From: JAEUHQ01 sp964538915
GTDB lineage: Bacteria > Planctomycetota > UBA1135 > UBA2386
Reading direction: 5' to 3'
Assembly: GCA_964538915.1 (NCBI GenBank)
Contig: CAZIFB010000004.1
Location: 118,278 to 182,277, forward strand
Length of the DNA stretch: 64,000 nucleotides
Positions 55,618-64,000 of this stretch are shown piece by piece. The notes beneath the pieces were generated by a model. That model worked only from the letters and a program-made list of their open reading frames with translations. It had not been told where the DNA came from and made no database searches. The position numbers and the translations under genes are program-made. Position 1 is the first letter of the stretch, and each line of letters begins with the position of its first letter.

Positions 55618-56672
55618 TGCGCGTGCTCGCCGGGCCACGTCAGCGCCTCGATCGCGGCGCGCGGGTCGTAGCCGCCGTTGAGGTTGATCCAGCGGAAGTG
55701 CTCCATCGCCGTCTGCGCAGCCATGCCCCACGGCCCGAGCACCTCGATCTCCGAACGCTCGCCCTTCTTCTGGACGTCGCGAGCCGTGATCTTCAGGAAG
55801 GGCTCGCGCACCTCCTGCTCACGCTGCTGCCATTCGCGCGTGGTCTGGAGCGACAGGCCGTCGTAGCGCTGCGACAACCGGAAGAGCAGTTCGCGGCATC
55901 GCCCGAGGTAGAAGAGCGACTGGTACGTCGGCTCGCGTTCCTGCAGCAGCGGCCCGAGTTCGTCGACGGCGCGGACGATGCGCTCCTTGGCGCGCGCATC
56001 GAGGTCCTTCGCCACGGCGGCCTGACCCTGCTGGCGCGCAACGTCGGCCCGGTCCATCAGGACCTGACCGGCCTTGAAGAGTGCCTGCGCGACGCGCTGG
56101 TGGTCCTGCGAGCCCTGGATCTGCCCGCGCACCGGGTCGAGACCCGCGTCGACGACCGCCGGTTCGACGCTCGTCGCGGTGCGCGGCGTCGCCACCTCGC
56201 CGGCGGGCGCCGGAGCCTCGCGCACCGGATCGGCGGCGTTCGGCTGCTGCACGCTGCGCTTCGTCGGCGCCACGTTCGCGGGCGGCACGACGATCTCGCG
56301 CGATCGCTGTTCGGCCGAGGCGCGCTCCTTCGCGTCCGCCTGGAGCTGGTCGACCTCGCCCTTCAGCTTCTTGTAGCGCTCGAGCAGGGCCGCCGTCGCG
56401 GCGTCCTCGTCGCGCAGTTCCTGGCGTGCCCGCTCCATCGCCTCGGTCGTGGTCGGTGCCGCGACGCGGAAGAGCCCGGTGTCGACTTCGGCCGGGAGGC
56501 CGAGGTCGTGCCGCAGCCTGGCTTCGAGCAGGCGATCGACTTCGCTGCGGTTCTGCTGCAGCGAGCGCTGCGAACGCATGAGCTCCGCTTGCGTGCGCTC
56601 GGCGGCGTTGTTCTGCGCGCAGACCGCGGTCGCGAATGCGAGCACGGCGCAAGCCGCGAGGAAGCGGATCAC
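55614..56672 (-). CDS. secreted coiled-coil protein, unknown
   Basis: A 352-residue protein from a GTG at 56672, with a signal peptide (VIRFLAACAVLAFATAVCAQ, given here as the whole signal). The mature protein starts with coiled coil rich in Arg, Gln and Glu (TQAELMRSQRSLQQNRSEV, ARQELRDEDAATAALLERYKK). A Pro/Ala linker follows, and a second helical half (REPTYQSLFYLGRCRELLFRLSQRYDG) reads like TPR helices. Overlaps of GTGA on both sides tie it to the TPR protein upstream and the kinase downstream. Its role is unknown; location suggests an envelope part of the flagellum or a surface structure. Confidence 0.75.
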   Translation of the reverse strand: MIRFLAACAVLAFATAVCAQNNAAERTQAELMRSQRSLQQNRSEVDRLLEARLRHDLGLPAEVDTGLFRVAAPTTTEAMERARQELRDEDAATAALLERYKKLKGEVDQLQADAKERASAEQRSREIVVPPANVAPTKRSVQQPNAADPVREAPAPAGEVATPRTATSVEPAVVDAGLDPVRGQIQGSQDHQRVAQALFKAGQVLMDRADVARQQGQAAVAKDLDARAKERIVRAVDELGPLLQEREPTYQSLFYLGRCRELLFRLSQRYDGLSLQTTREWQQREQEVREPFLKITARDVQKKGERSEIEVLGPWGMAAQTAMEHFRWINLNGGYDPRAAIEALTWPGEHAQ

Positions 56673-58321
56673 CGCAGGATCCCCCGATAGGCGTCCGCCG
56701 CGTGCTCGAGCTTGCCGAGCCGCGTGTACGCGTCGCCGATCATCGTCGCCGCCTGACCGCGAAGTGCGGCGTCCTGGATGCGCACGGCGAGGTCGATCGC
56801 CTGCGGCGGGAAGTCGTCCAGATGGCGGCTTGCGACGGCCTGCTCGAACAGCGCGGAGATCGTCCTGAACTTCGCGGTGTCGCCGATTCGGTTGTCGAGA
56901 TCGAGCAGCGGCCGCGCGACCGCGATCGCGCGTTGCCACTGTCGGTCGGCGAGCATCTCGTCGATCAGGAAGAGCGCGAGTTCGTGTTCTTCGCCGCGAA
57001 GCACCATCTGCTCCAGCTCGAGGAACGCCTTCTCCTTCTCGCCGAGCGCCAGCGCCGTGCGCGCCCACACGCGCAGCGTGCGCTGGCGCCAGTCGGGGTT
57101 CATCGTGCCGATGTGTCGCGCCCGCGCCTCGACGGCGGCAGCACGCGCCTGCACGAACTTCTCCTGCGCCAGGTAGGACTCCGCGAGGAGCACGTACGCC
57201 GTCCCGCGCCGCGGATCGGCCTCGGCGTGGATGAGGAACCACTCGAGCGACCGCATCGCCAGGTCGTAGCGCTTCGTGCCGAGCGTGCCGTAGCCCAGGA
57301 GGAAGTGGTAGTCGAGGAACTGGCGCGGCTCGAGGTCCTCGAAGTTCGGGGACTCGCGCAGGGTCAGCATCGTCTCGTAGACGCGATCGGGCTGTTCGAG
57401 CAGGAACTGCGCCTGTCCGGCGAGCAGCCATACGTCGAGCATCTCCGCCGACTCCATGAGGCGGATCACGCGGGCGCGCAGCTCGGTCTGGCACTTCTCG
57501 GCGAGGTCGCGCGCGATCTCGCGTCGCGTCTCCGCGGTCGCCTGGCCCAGCATCGCTTCCCCGAGCAGCACCGTCGCGCGGGTGACTTCGGGCGCACTCG
57601 GCATGCGTTCGAGCAGACGCCGCGCCCACTCCTCACCCTTCGCGAACTCCTTCGCCTGCACCGCGCGATCGTTCGAACCGCGCGCGAGGTCCAGATGGCA
57701 CTCGGCGATCTTGAGGATGGCCCCCGCGACCTGATCGTGCGGACGCTTCTCGTACACCTCCGTGAAGAACGAGATCGCGGATTCGAGGTCACCGCTGTCG
57801 AGCAGCAGCTGGCCGAGGTTCATCCGGACCTTCACGCCCTCCTGCTGGATGACCGGCTCGTACTGCAGTTCGTCGCGCAGGAACGATCGGTACCACTGCC
57901 CGGCGAGCGTCCGCAGCCGCTGGCGGCCGGCTTCGGTCTCCGGCGACGGCGTACGGACGACGTGCAGCGTCGGCCGCGAGCCCTCGACTCCGACGCCTTC
58001 GGCGAACACGGTGTCCGCGCCCGCCGCGACGGCGAGCAGCTGCGCCACCATCCGCGGATCCTGGTCCGCGAGGTTCAGGTCGATGGATGCGAATCGCAGG
58101 TCGCTCTCGAGCGGCTTGCTCTCGACGACCAGATTCCAGCCCATCGTGCGCGTCAGGCTCTCGAGCGCCTGCATGCAGTCCGCGCGACGGCTGTCCGCGC
58201 TGACGACGATGCGCGCGGCCTCGCCTTCCGCCTGGGCCGCGTTGCGCGTGGCGAAGAGCTGGCCCTGGTCCTGCGGCACCTGGAGCGCCGCGGAGCAGAG
58301 GAGAGCGAGGCCGATGGTCAC
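56669..58321 (-). CDS. secreted protein with STN-like N-domain and TPR repeats
   Basis: A 550-residue protein from a GTG at 58321. A short signal peptide precedes residues about 35-115, where RIVVSADSRRADCMQALESLTRTMGWNLVV is followed by SIDLNLADQDPRMVAQLLAVAAGA. That reads as the STN fold found at the N-terminus of secretins and TonB receptors. From about 160 the protein is a string of TPRs (LGQLLLDSGDLESAISFFTEVYEKRP, SYLAQEKFVQARAAAVEARA, MIGDAYTRLGKLEHAADAYRG). STN domains bind small peptides or partner proteins. The combination is unusual. Confidence 0.78.
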   Translation of the reverse strand: MTIGLALLCSAALQVPQDQGQLFATRNAAQAEGEAARIVVSADSRRADCMQALESLTRTMGWNLVVESKPLESDLRFASIDLNLADQDPRMVAQLLAVAAGADTVFAEGVGVEGSRPTLHVVRTPSPETEAGRQRLRTLAGQWYRSFLRDELQYEPVIQQEGVKVRMNLGQLLLDSGDLESAISFFTEVYEKRPHDQVAGAILKIAECHLDLARGSNDRAVQAKEFAKGEEWARRLLERMPSAPEVTRATVLLGEAMLGQATAETRREIARDLAEKCQTELRARVIRLMESAEMLDVWLLAGQAQFLLEQPDRVYETMLTLRESPNFEDLEPRQFLDYHFLLGYGTLGTKRYDLAMRSLEWFLIHAEADPRRGTAYVLLAESYLAQEKFVQARAAAVEARARHIGTMNPDWRQRTLRVWARTALALGEKEKAFLELEQMVLRGEEHELALFLIDEMLADRQWQRAIAVARPLLDLDNRIGDTAKFRTISALFEQAVASRHLDDFPPQAIDLAVRIQDAALRGQAATMIGDAYTRLGKLEHAADAYRGILR

Positions 58322-59220
58322 TTGCGCTCCTCTCCCTGGGCGCGTTCGGCGCGCAGAGCGGCGGCGGTCTCCTCGAGTTCCTTCAGACGCGCGGCCTCCG
58401 CGGCGGCGTTGGCCTGCTGCCGGTAGCTGTCGCCCAGCTGCAGGTATGCCTCGGCGACGTGCTTGTACAGCCAGCTCGGCACCTGCCGCTGCTGCAGCAG
58501 GAAGCGCGCCCAGATCCGTCGCAACTGTTCCTGGTCCCCCGCCTCCGCCGCGGCCTTCGCCGTGGCGACGAGGTCCTCGGGCAACGAATGGCTCTTCTCG
58601 ATCGCGTCGGCGCGCCGCTGGTAGTCCTGCGCCGCCTTGAAGTCGTTCTTGCGCGACGCGTAGTGCGCCAGCGCCATGAGGACGCTGAGCTTCTCGCTCG
58701 CGACCATGTTCGGCCGCTGGTCGAGATAACCGTCGAGGATCGTGATCGCCTGATCGAAGTCCCGCCGTTCGGCGGCCGCGAGAGCGCGGTTCCACGGGTC
58801 GGAGAACCGCGTCTCCACTCCCTTGGGCGACTCGTGCGTGTCCTCGTGCGTGCCGCCCGCCGTCGGAGTGTGACTCGGCGACGACATCGGGAGGATCGCG
58901 ATGCCGATCATCACGAGCACGTTGAACGCGAGCAGCGCGCGCAGCCAGCGTTCGCGCGAACGCGACGGCGGCGTTGCCGTCGGCGCCGCGTCCCCCATGT
59001 GGGCGCGCGCGGCGGCGAGTGCCTTCTGCCCCTCGGCGAGCGCCTTCTCCGCGGCGCGCAGCGCTTCCGCCTCGAGATCCGGTGACGCCTTCGTCGCCGC
59101 TCCGGCCGGGCGTGCGTCCGCCGCCGCCATCAGATCGCTGAGAGCGTTCTTCTGCGGTGCGGCCGGGGTCGCCTCGGCGGGCGTGGCCGTCGTCGTCTTG
59201 TCGCCTTGTTGTTCGCTCAC
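58318..59220 (-). CDS. membrane-anchored TPR-like protein
   Basis: A 300-residue protein starting with GTG at 59220. The N-terminal ~85 residues are polar and Ala-rich with a coiled stretch (LRAAEKALAEGQKALAAARA). A membrane helix is at about 90-110 (ALLAFNVLVMIGIAILPM). The periplasmic part has TPR-type helices (ALAAAERRDFDQAITILDGYLDQRP, ALAHYASRKNDFKAAQDYQRRA). It ends in a charged helix. It is joined by GTGA overlaps to the REC-fusion gene before and the STN-TPR gene after, which suggests one complex crossing the membrane. Confidence 0.77.
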   Translation of the reverse strand: MSEQQGDKTTTATPAEATPAAPQKNALSDLMAAADARPAGAATKASPDLEAEALRAAEKALAEGQKALAAARAHMGDAAPTATPPSRSRERWLRALLAFNVLVMIGIAILPMSSPSHTPTAGGTHEDTHESPKGVETRFSDPWNRALAAAERRDFDQAITILDGYLDQRPNMVASEKLSVLMALAHYASRKNDFKAAQDYQRRADAIEKSHSLPEDLVATAKAAAEAGDQEQLRRIWARFLLQQRQVPSWLYKHVAEAYLQLGDSYRQQANAAAEAARLKELEETAAALRAERAQGEERK

Positions 59221-60068
59221 GGCTGGCTCCAGAGGTCGACCAGGACCGCCGGCAATCGGGGGCCGACCGTCGCCTTCATCGGCATGTCGTGTGCCTTTTC
59301 CCAATCCGATGCGACCTCGCGGCAGCAGTCGGGAATGTTGAGGAAATGGACACGCTGGCCGCTCCGCAGCCGGTCGTCCGCGCGGCGCAGGAACGGTTCG
59401 AGCGCCGCGGCGGTGACCCCGGTGCCATCGCAGTCCACGGCGAACTCACCCGCGTCGGGCCATTCGTCGACGAGCCGCCGCACCGGCATTCCCGGATCGG
59501 GGCGACCGTCGCGGCAGAAACGCAGTTCGACGACGCGATCCCCGACGGGACCGCCGATGCGCAGGTCCCCGCCGAGTCCGGCCAGGCGACCGGGCAGCCC
59601 CTCGTCGGCGATGCGAACGGACCAGGTCACGAACGTGCCGTCGTCGTCGATTCGCGGCTCGGTGCCGGCGGGCACGAGCGCGTTCGCGGCGTCGATCACG
59701 CGCTGCGCGTCCAGGGGAAGCGGGGCCGGCGAGGCGACCGGTGCGTCCGCGGTCGCGAGGAGCGCCTCGACGAGGCGAGACGGTGTCACGGGCTTCCCCA
59801 GCACGGCGTGCACGATGGCGTGCTGCTCGACTTCCTCGGGGTGACCGCTGACGGCGACCACTGGGCACGTGCAGTCGACGACGAACGACGACGCGACGCC
59901 GTCGGGCAGACGCCAGTCCGTGACGACGACGTCGAACGTCTGCTCGGCGATCGCGGCCGCGGCGGCGGCGCAGTCACCGGCAGTGCGGACGTCGTGGCCC
60001 TTGCGGCGCAACAGCGCCGCCAGGCCTTCGCGGATGCCCGGCTCGTCGTCGACCAGGAGACACTTCAT
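59217..60068 (-). CDS. receiver-domain protein with a STAS-like C-terminal domain
   Basis: A 283-residue protein. The receiver domain (1-115) has LLVDDEPGIREG and VVTDWRLPDG (Asp51), and KPVT with the conserved Lys. After a linker come two parts: RVIDAANALVPAGTEP..ITWSVRI and VELRFCRDGRPDPG, then FAVDCDGTGVTAAALEPFLRRADDRL and VHFLNIPDCCREVASDW. The last half resembles STAS (anti-sigma antagonist) folds, with a strand, Gly turn, helix and strand. There is no DNA-binding domain. The gene overlaps the sensorless kinase upstream (ATGA), which is its likely partner. Confidence 0.75.
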   Translation of the reverse strand: MKCLLVDDEPGIREGLAALLRRKGHDVRTAGDCAAAAAAIAEQTFDVVVTDWRLPDGVASSFVVDCTCPVVAVSGHPEEVEQHAIVHAVLGKPVTPSRLVEALLATADAPVASPAPLPLDAQRVIDAANALVPAGTEPRIDDDGTFVTWSVRIADEGLPGRLAGLGGDLRIGGPVGDRVVELRFCRDGRPDPGMPVRRLVDEWPDAGEFAVDCDGTGVTAAALEPFLRRADDRLRSGQRVHFLNIPDCCREVASDWEKAHDMPMKATVGPRLPAVLVDLWSQP

Positions 60069-60703
60069 GCCGATCCGACCGCCTGTGCAACCTGCGGCAA
60101 CGTGATGCTGAAGCGGGTCCCGCGCGCGAGCGGCACGCAGCGGATGCGGCCGCCGTGCGCAGCGAGCGTCGTTGCGACGGTGTGCAGGCCGAGACCGGCG
60201 CTGCCGCGCGTCGACCATCCCGGGGCGAAGATGCGCTCGACGTCCTCGCGCGGAACACCGCAGCCGTCGTCCTCGACGTGCACGAGGGTGTCGTCGCCGA
60301 GGCCCTGCAGCGCGACACGGATCCGCGCCGCGCCGGCCTTGCGCGCGTTGTCGAAGAGGTTCTCGAAGACACGTTCGAGCAGCAGCGCGTCGCCGCGGAC
60401 CGTCGTCGGCTCACCGCCGAACACGATGTCGACGCGGTGCCGGCCCGCGACGGCCCGGACCACCTCGTCGAGCCGAACCAGGCCGGCCTGCACGTTCGCC
60501 GTCCGAGCCAGATGGAGCCACGAATCGAGGAGTCGGGCCGCGCGATCCAGATCGCGCAGCACGCCGTCGAGCACGGGTGCTCGCGGATCGTCCGCGTCCA
60601 CCATCTCCCGCGCGAGCATCGCGCCGGTGACGGCCGCGGCGAGCGGATTGCGCAGCTCGTGCCCGATCAGACCGGGCAGGCGCTCCGGCGCGACGCCCTT
60701 CAT
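60065..60703 (-). CDS. minimal histidine kinase without sensor domain
   Basis: A 212-residue kinase comprising only the dimerisation and ATPase domains. The phospho-acceptor is His15 (LIGHELRNPLAAA), followed by ENLFDNARKAGA (N-box), EDDGCGVPRED (G1) and TRGSAGLGLHTVATTLAAHGGRI (G2). It has no membrane helix, PAS or other sensor, so input must come from another protein. It starts 1 nt after the stop of the sigma-54 activator and overlaps the REC-fusion gene by ATGA. Confidence 0.9.
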   Translation of the reverse strand: MKGVAPERLPGLIGHELRNPLAAAVTGAMLAREMVDADDPRAPVLDGVLRDLDRAARLLDSWLHLARTANVQAGLVRLDEVVRAVAGRHRVDIVFGGEPTTVRGDALLLERVFENLFDNARKAGAARIRVALQGLGDDTLVHVEDDGCGVPREDVERIFAPGWSTRGSAGLGLHTVATTLAAHGGRIRCVPLARGTRFSITLPQVAQAVGSA

Positions 60704-60704
60704 C

Positions 60705-62126
<1,422 letters not shown>

Positions 62127-62362
62127 GTGCCGACCTTGCTGTCTGGAATCGCGGCAAGTCCGGGAGGGAACCGGCCGCGAGCGTTGATCACCTTGCCATG
62201 GCCTCTTTCGGCACATTCGGCCGTCGACCTTTTGGGCACTTGCAGGAATCTGCAGCGATCCGGAGTTCCCCGATCAGATGTGCTCAAGGCGAGAGCGGCC
62301 CCGCCGGATCATGACCGCGAAGTCACGCCGCAGAGCGGGCACCACAGGAGCAACGGGGAGTC
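62127..62362. promoter_or_regulatory. divergent promoter region between the regulatory operon and flagellin 1
   Basis: This 236-bp region must contain the start sites for the operon (leftward) and flagellin (rightward). I see an imperfect palindrome with CTGCAG-like halves near 62238-62255 (CACTTGCAGGAATCTGCAGC). It could be an activator site. Right before the flagellin ATG is GGCAC followed, 12 nt from the GG, by GC (62338-62351), which is reminiscent of a sigma-54 -24/-12 pair but too close to the ATG. Nothing else is supported. Confidence 0.4.
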
Positions 62363-63193
62363 ATGGGTCTACGAGTCAATACGAACGTCACGTCCATCAA
62401 CGCGCAGCGGAACCTCTCGTCGGTCACCGACCGGCTGGGCGGCAACTTCCGCCGCCTGTCCACCGGCCTTCGCATCTCGACCGCGGCCGACGACGCCGCC
62501 GGCCTCGCGATCTCCGAGCGTCTGCGTTCGCAGGTCCGCTCGCTCGAGCAGGCCAAGCGCAACGCCAACGACGGCATCTCCCTCGTGCAGACGGCCGAAG
62601 GCGCGCTGAACGAAGTCAGCTCGATCCTCACGCGCCTGCGTGAGCTGGCCATCCAGTCGAGCAACGGCTCGGTGTCGAACCAGGACAAGGAGACGCTGGA
62701 CGAGGAGTTCCAGAGCCTGGTCAACGAGATCAATCGCATCGGCCGCTCGACCGAGTTCAACGGCATCAAGCTGCTGGACGGCACGTCGAGCACGGTGAGC
62801 TTCCAGGTCGGCTTCGGCACGACGTCTGGCATCGACACGCTGCAGGTGAGCCTCTCGGCCGCTCTCAGCACGTCGCTGGCGCTCAACTCCCTCGACATCG
62901 GTTCGGGCGGCACGACCACCACGGCGATCACGAACATCGATGCCGCGATCAACACGGTCAGCTCGCTGCGCGGCTCGCTCGGTGCGGTGCAGAACCGCCT
63001 CGGCAGCACGATCAACAACCTGGCGATCCAGGCCGAGAACCTCAGCGCCGCCGAATCGCGCATCCGCGACGTCGACGTCGCCTACGAAACCGCGCAACTC
63101 ACGCGCAACTCGATCCTCCAGCAGGCCAGTATCTCCGTGCTGTCGCAGGCCAACGCCCTGCCGCAGGCCGCCCTCCAGCTCCTGCAGGGCTGA
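62363..63193 (+). CDS. fliC: flagellin (complete copy)
   Basis: A 276-residue flagellin, short for the family because the central D2/D3 part is reduced. The N-terminal D0/D1 region has VNTNVTSINAQRNL, RLSTGLRISTAADDAAGLAIS and LVQTAEGALNEVSSIL. The C-terminal D0 has NLSAAESRIRDVDVAYETAQLTRNSILQQASISVLSQAN in outline and ends QALQLLQG-like. It is exported through the flagellar type III system. GGGGAG upstream is the ribosome-binding site. A second copy lies 394 bp downstream. Confidence 0.97.
   Translation: MGLRVNTNVTSINAQRNLSSVTDRLGGNFRRLSTGLRISTAADDAAGLAISERLRSQVRSLEQAKRNANDGISLVQTAEGALNEVSSILTRLRELAIQSSNGSVSNQDKETLDEEFQSLVNEINRIGRSTEFNGIKLLDGTSSTVSFQVGFGTTSGIDTLQVSLSAALSTSLALNSLDIGSGGTTTTAITNIDAAINTVSSLRGSLGAVQNRLGSTINNLAIQAENLSAAESRIRDVDVAYETAQLTRNSILQQASISVLSQANALPQAALQLLQG
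62381..62703 (+). repeat. 323-nt direct repeat, copy 1 (flagellin 5' region)
   Basis: By eye, 62381-62703 is identical to 63606-63928, offset 1225 bp. The nearest differences are at 62380 (T/C) and 62704 (G/A), both silent in the flagellin frame. Beyond 62704 the copies diverge by several bases within 60 nt. The repeat covers flagellin codons 7 to 113. Confidence 0.85.
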
Positions 63194-63587
63194 TCCGGAC
63201 CGCGAACCTCCGTTCGCCGCGCAACGAGCCGACGTCACCTTCGCGGGTGGCGCCGGCTCGCGCGCTTTCCGGGCCACGAACACACGTCTCCCCCCACGAG
63301 AGCGCCGCCGCCGCTGCTGCGGCGTGACCCGGAACGGGATCGCGGCGCGGCGGGTGTCGCGGACCTCGACGATGCGCCGCCGCCGCCCGCGGAAAATCCC
63401 GTTCGCCGCATCGACGCCATGACATCGGACGACTGCCGACGGACTCGACACCTGGCGCGCGGATTCGTCGGCATTCGCTGCGGATCCGGGCGCGAGCGCT
63501 CAAGCGCACGCCAGCCCTGACGAGGATCCAGCGAAGACAGCTTGCCCGCCAAATCCGGGCCGGCACGCCACACGCAACAGGGTCATC
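63194..63587. other. 394-bp intergenic region between the two flagellin genes
   Basis: No convincing gene was found on either strand. Near 63309-63324 CGCCGC and GCGGCG pair across TGCT, a possible weak terminator for flagellin 1. GCG-rich runs account for the open frames here. Just before the second flagellin ATG is GGCACG with GC spaced as in the first copy, followed by AGGG as ribosome-binding site. Confidence 0.5.
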
Positions 63588-64000
63588 ATGGGTCTACGAG
63601 TCAACACGAACGTCACGTCCATCAACGCGCAGCGGAACCTCTCGTCGGTCACCGACCGGCTGGGCGGCAACTTCCGCCGCCTGTCCACCGGCCTTCGCAT
63701 CTCGACCGCGGCCGACGACGCCGCCGGCCTCGCGATCTCCGAGCGTCTGCGTTCGCAGGTCCGCTCGCTCGAGCAGGCCAAGCGCAACGCCAACGACGGC
63801 ATCTCCCTCGTGCAGACGGCCGAAGGCGCGCTGAACGAAGTCAGCTCGATCCTCACGCGCCTGCGTGAGCTGGCCATCCAGTCGAGCAACGGCTCGGTGT
63901 CGAACCAGGACAAGGAGACGCTGGACGAAGAGTTCCAGAGCCTCATCAACGAGATCAACCGCATCGGTCGCTCGACCGAGTTCTCGGGCATCAAGCTGCT
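63588..64000 (+). CDS. fliC: flagellin, second copy (truncated by window end)
   Basis: The open frame from 63588 is cut by the window edge after 137 codons. The protein is identical to the first flagellin up to residue about 116, then differs by Val to Ile (SLVNEI to SLINEI) and by Asn to Ser (EFNGIK to EFSGIK). The D0/D1 core is therefore fully conserved. The C-terminal and central part lie outside. The upstream AGGG and ATGGGTCTACGAG match the first copy. Confidence 0.96.
   Translation, partial: MGLRVNTNVTSINAQRNLSSVTDRLGGNFRRLSTGLRISTAADDAAGLAISERLRSQVRSLEQAKRNANDGISLVQTAEGALNEVSSILTRLRELAIQSSNGSVSNQDKETLDEEFQSLINEINRIGRSTEFSGIKL
63606..63928 (+). repeat. 323-nt direct repeat, copy 2
   Basis: Second member of the pair described at 62381-62703. 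Perfect identity at third codon positions in this region, compared with several changes in the following 60 nt, points to gene conversion or a recent duplication followed by divergence. Confidence 0.85.

Noticed and set aside
63300..63400. GCC-rich run between flagellins as a microsatellite or CRISPR-like repeat
   Set aside because: The repeats are short and irregular, with no spacer-repeat structure.
63540..63590. Sigma-54 promoter call for flagellin 2
   Set aside because: The GGCACG-N6-GC spacing is right but would put the start of transcription at the ATG, and a ribosome-binding site lies between, so it is kept only as an observation.

Overview
The window is GC-rich (roughly 70% by eye) and densely packed with bacterial protein genes, with no tRNA, rRNA, CRISPR array, transposase or phage gene that I could find. 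Its style points to a planctomycete-like bacterium: many secreted proteins of unknown function ending in similar beta-rich domains, an ECF sigma factor fused to a membrane segment and extracytoplasmic domains, sigma-54 activators beside flagellins, and aerobic acyl-CoA chemistry. This placement is an inference; no ribosomal RNA is present to confirm it.

Layout. 1-9608: the N-terminal part of a Wzz/GumC chain-length protein, a large lipoprotein, a LysR regulator divergent from a secreted beta-propeller, a TerB-like protein, a degenerate secreted peptidase-like protein, a secreted protein, a YHS-like lipoprotein and a double-CDGSH protein. 9598-21180: a dicarboxylate symporter, sbcC-sbcD, a DUF3052 protein, a Na+/Ca2+-type antiporter, a nucleotide-sugar-type epimerase, secreted and membrane-anchored proteins, and rpmG. 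21250-31337: a secreted protein divergent from an SDR / enoyl-CoA hydratase / acyl-CoA dehydrogenase operon, motA-motB, a class-C-like beta-lactamase-fold protein, wecB, a TetR / membrane protein divergent pair and a bacteriohemerythrin. 31357-38605: a secreted esterase with Calx-beta repeats, a phenylacetate-CoA-ligase-like enzyme, a DUF2785 protein and a hybrid histidine kinase.

38709-42572 is a tandem array of four paralogous secreted proteins separated by spacers of exactly 31 nt. After it come a carboxypeptidase-regulatory-like protein, a probable D-glutamate catabolic pair (dgcN-dgcA), the ECF-membrane-beta-domain fusion, and a three-gene ATGA-coupled cluster.

51401-62126 is the most striking part: ten minus-strand genes in one apparent operon, mostly joined by 4-nt GTGA or ATGA overlaps. 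It encodes a sigma-54 activator, a sensorless histidine kinase, a REC-fusion protein, three envelope proteins (membrane TPR, secreted STN-like-TPR, secreted coiled coil), a second kinase and sigma-54 activator resembling FlrB/FlrC or FlgS/FlgR, a metallophosphoesterase and a PyrK-like reductase. It diverges from two tandem flagellin genes that share a run of about 320 identical bases, so the operon probably helps control or build the flagellum, whose motor genes motA-motB lie about 35 kb away in the window.
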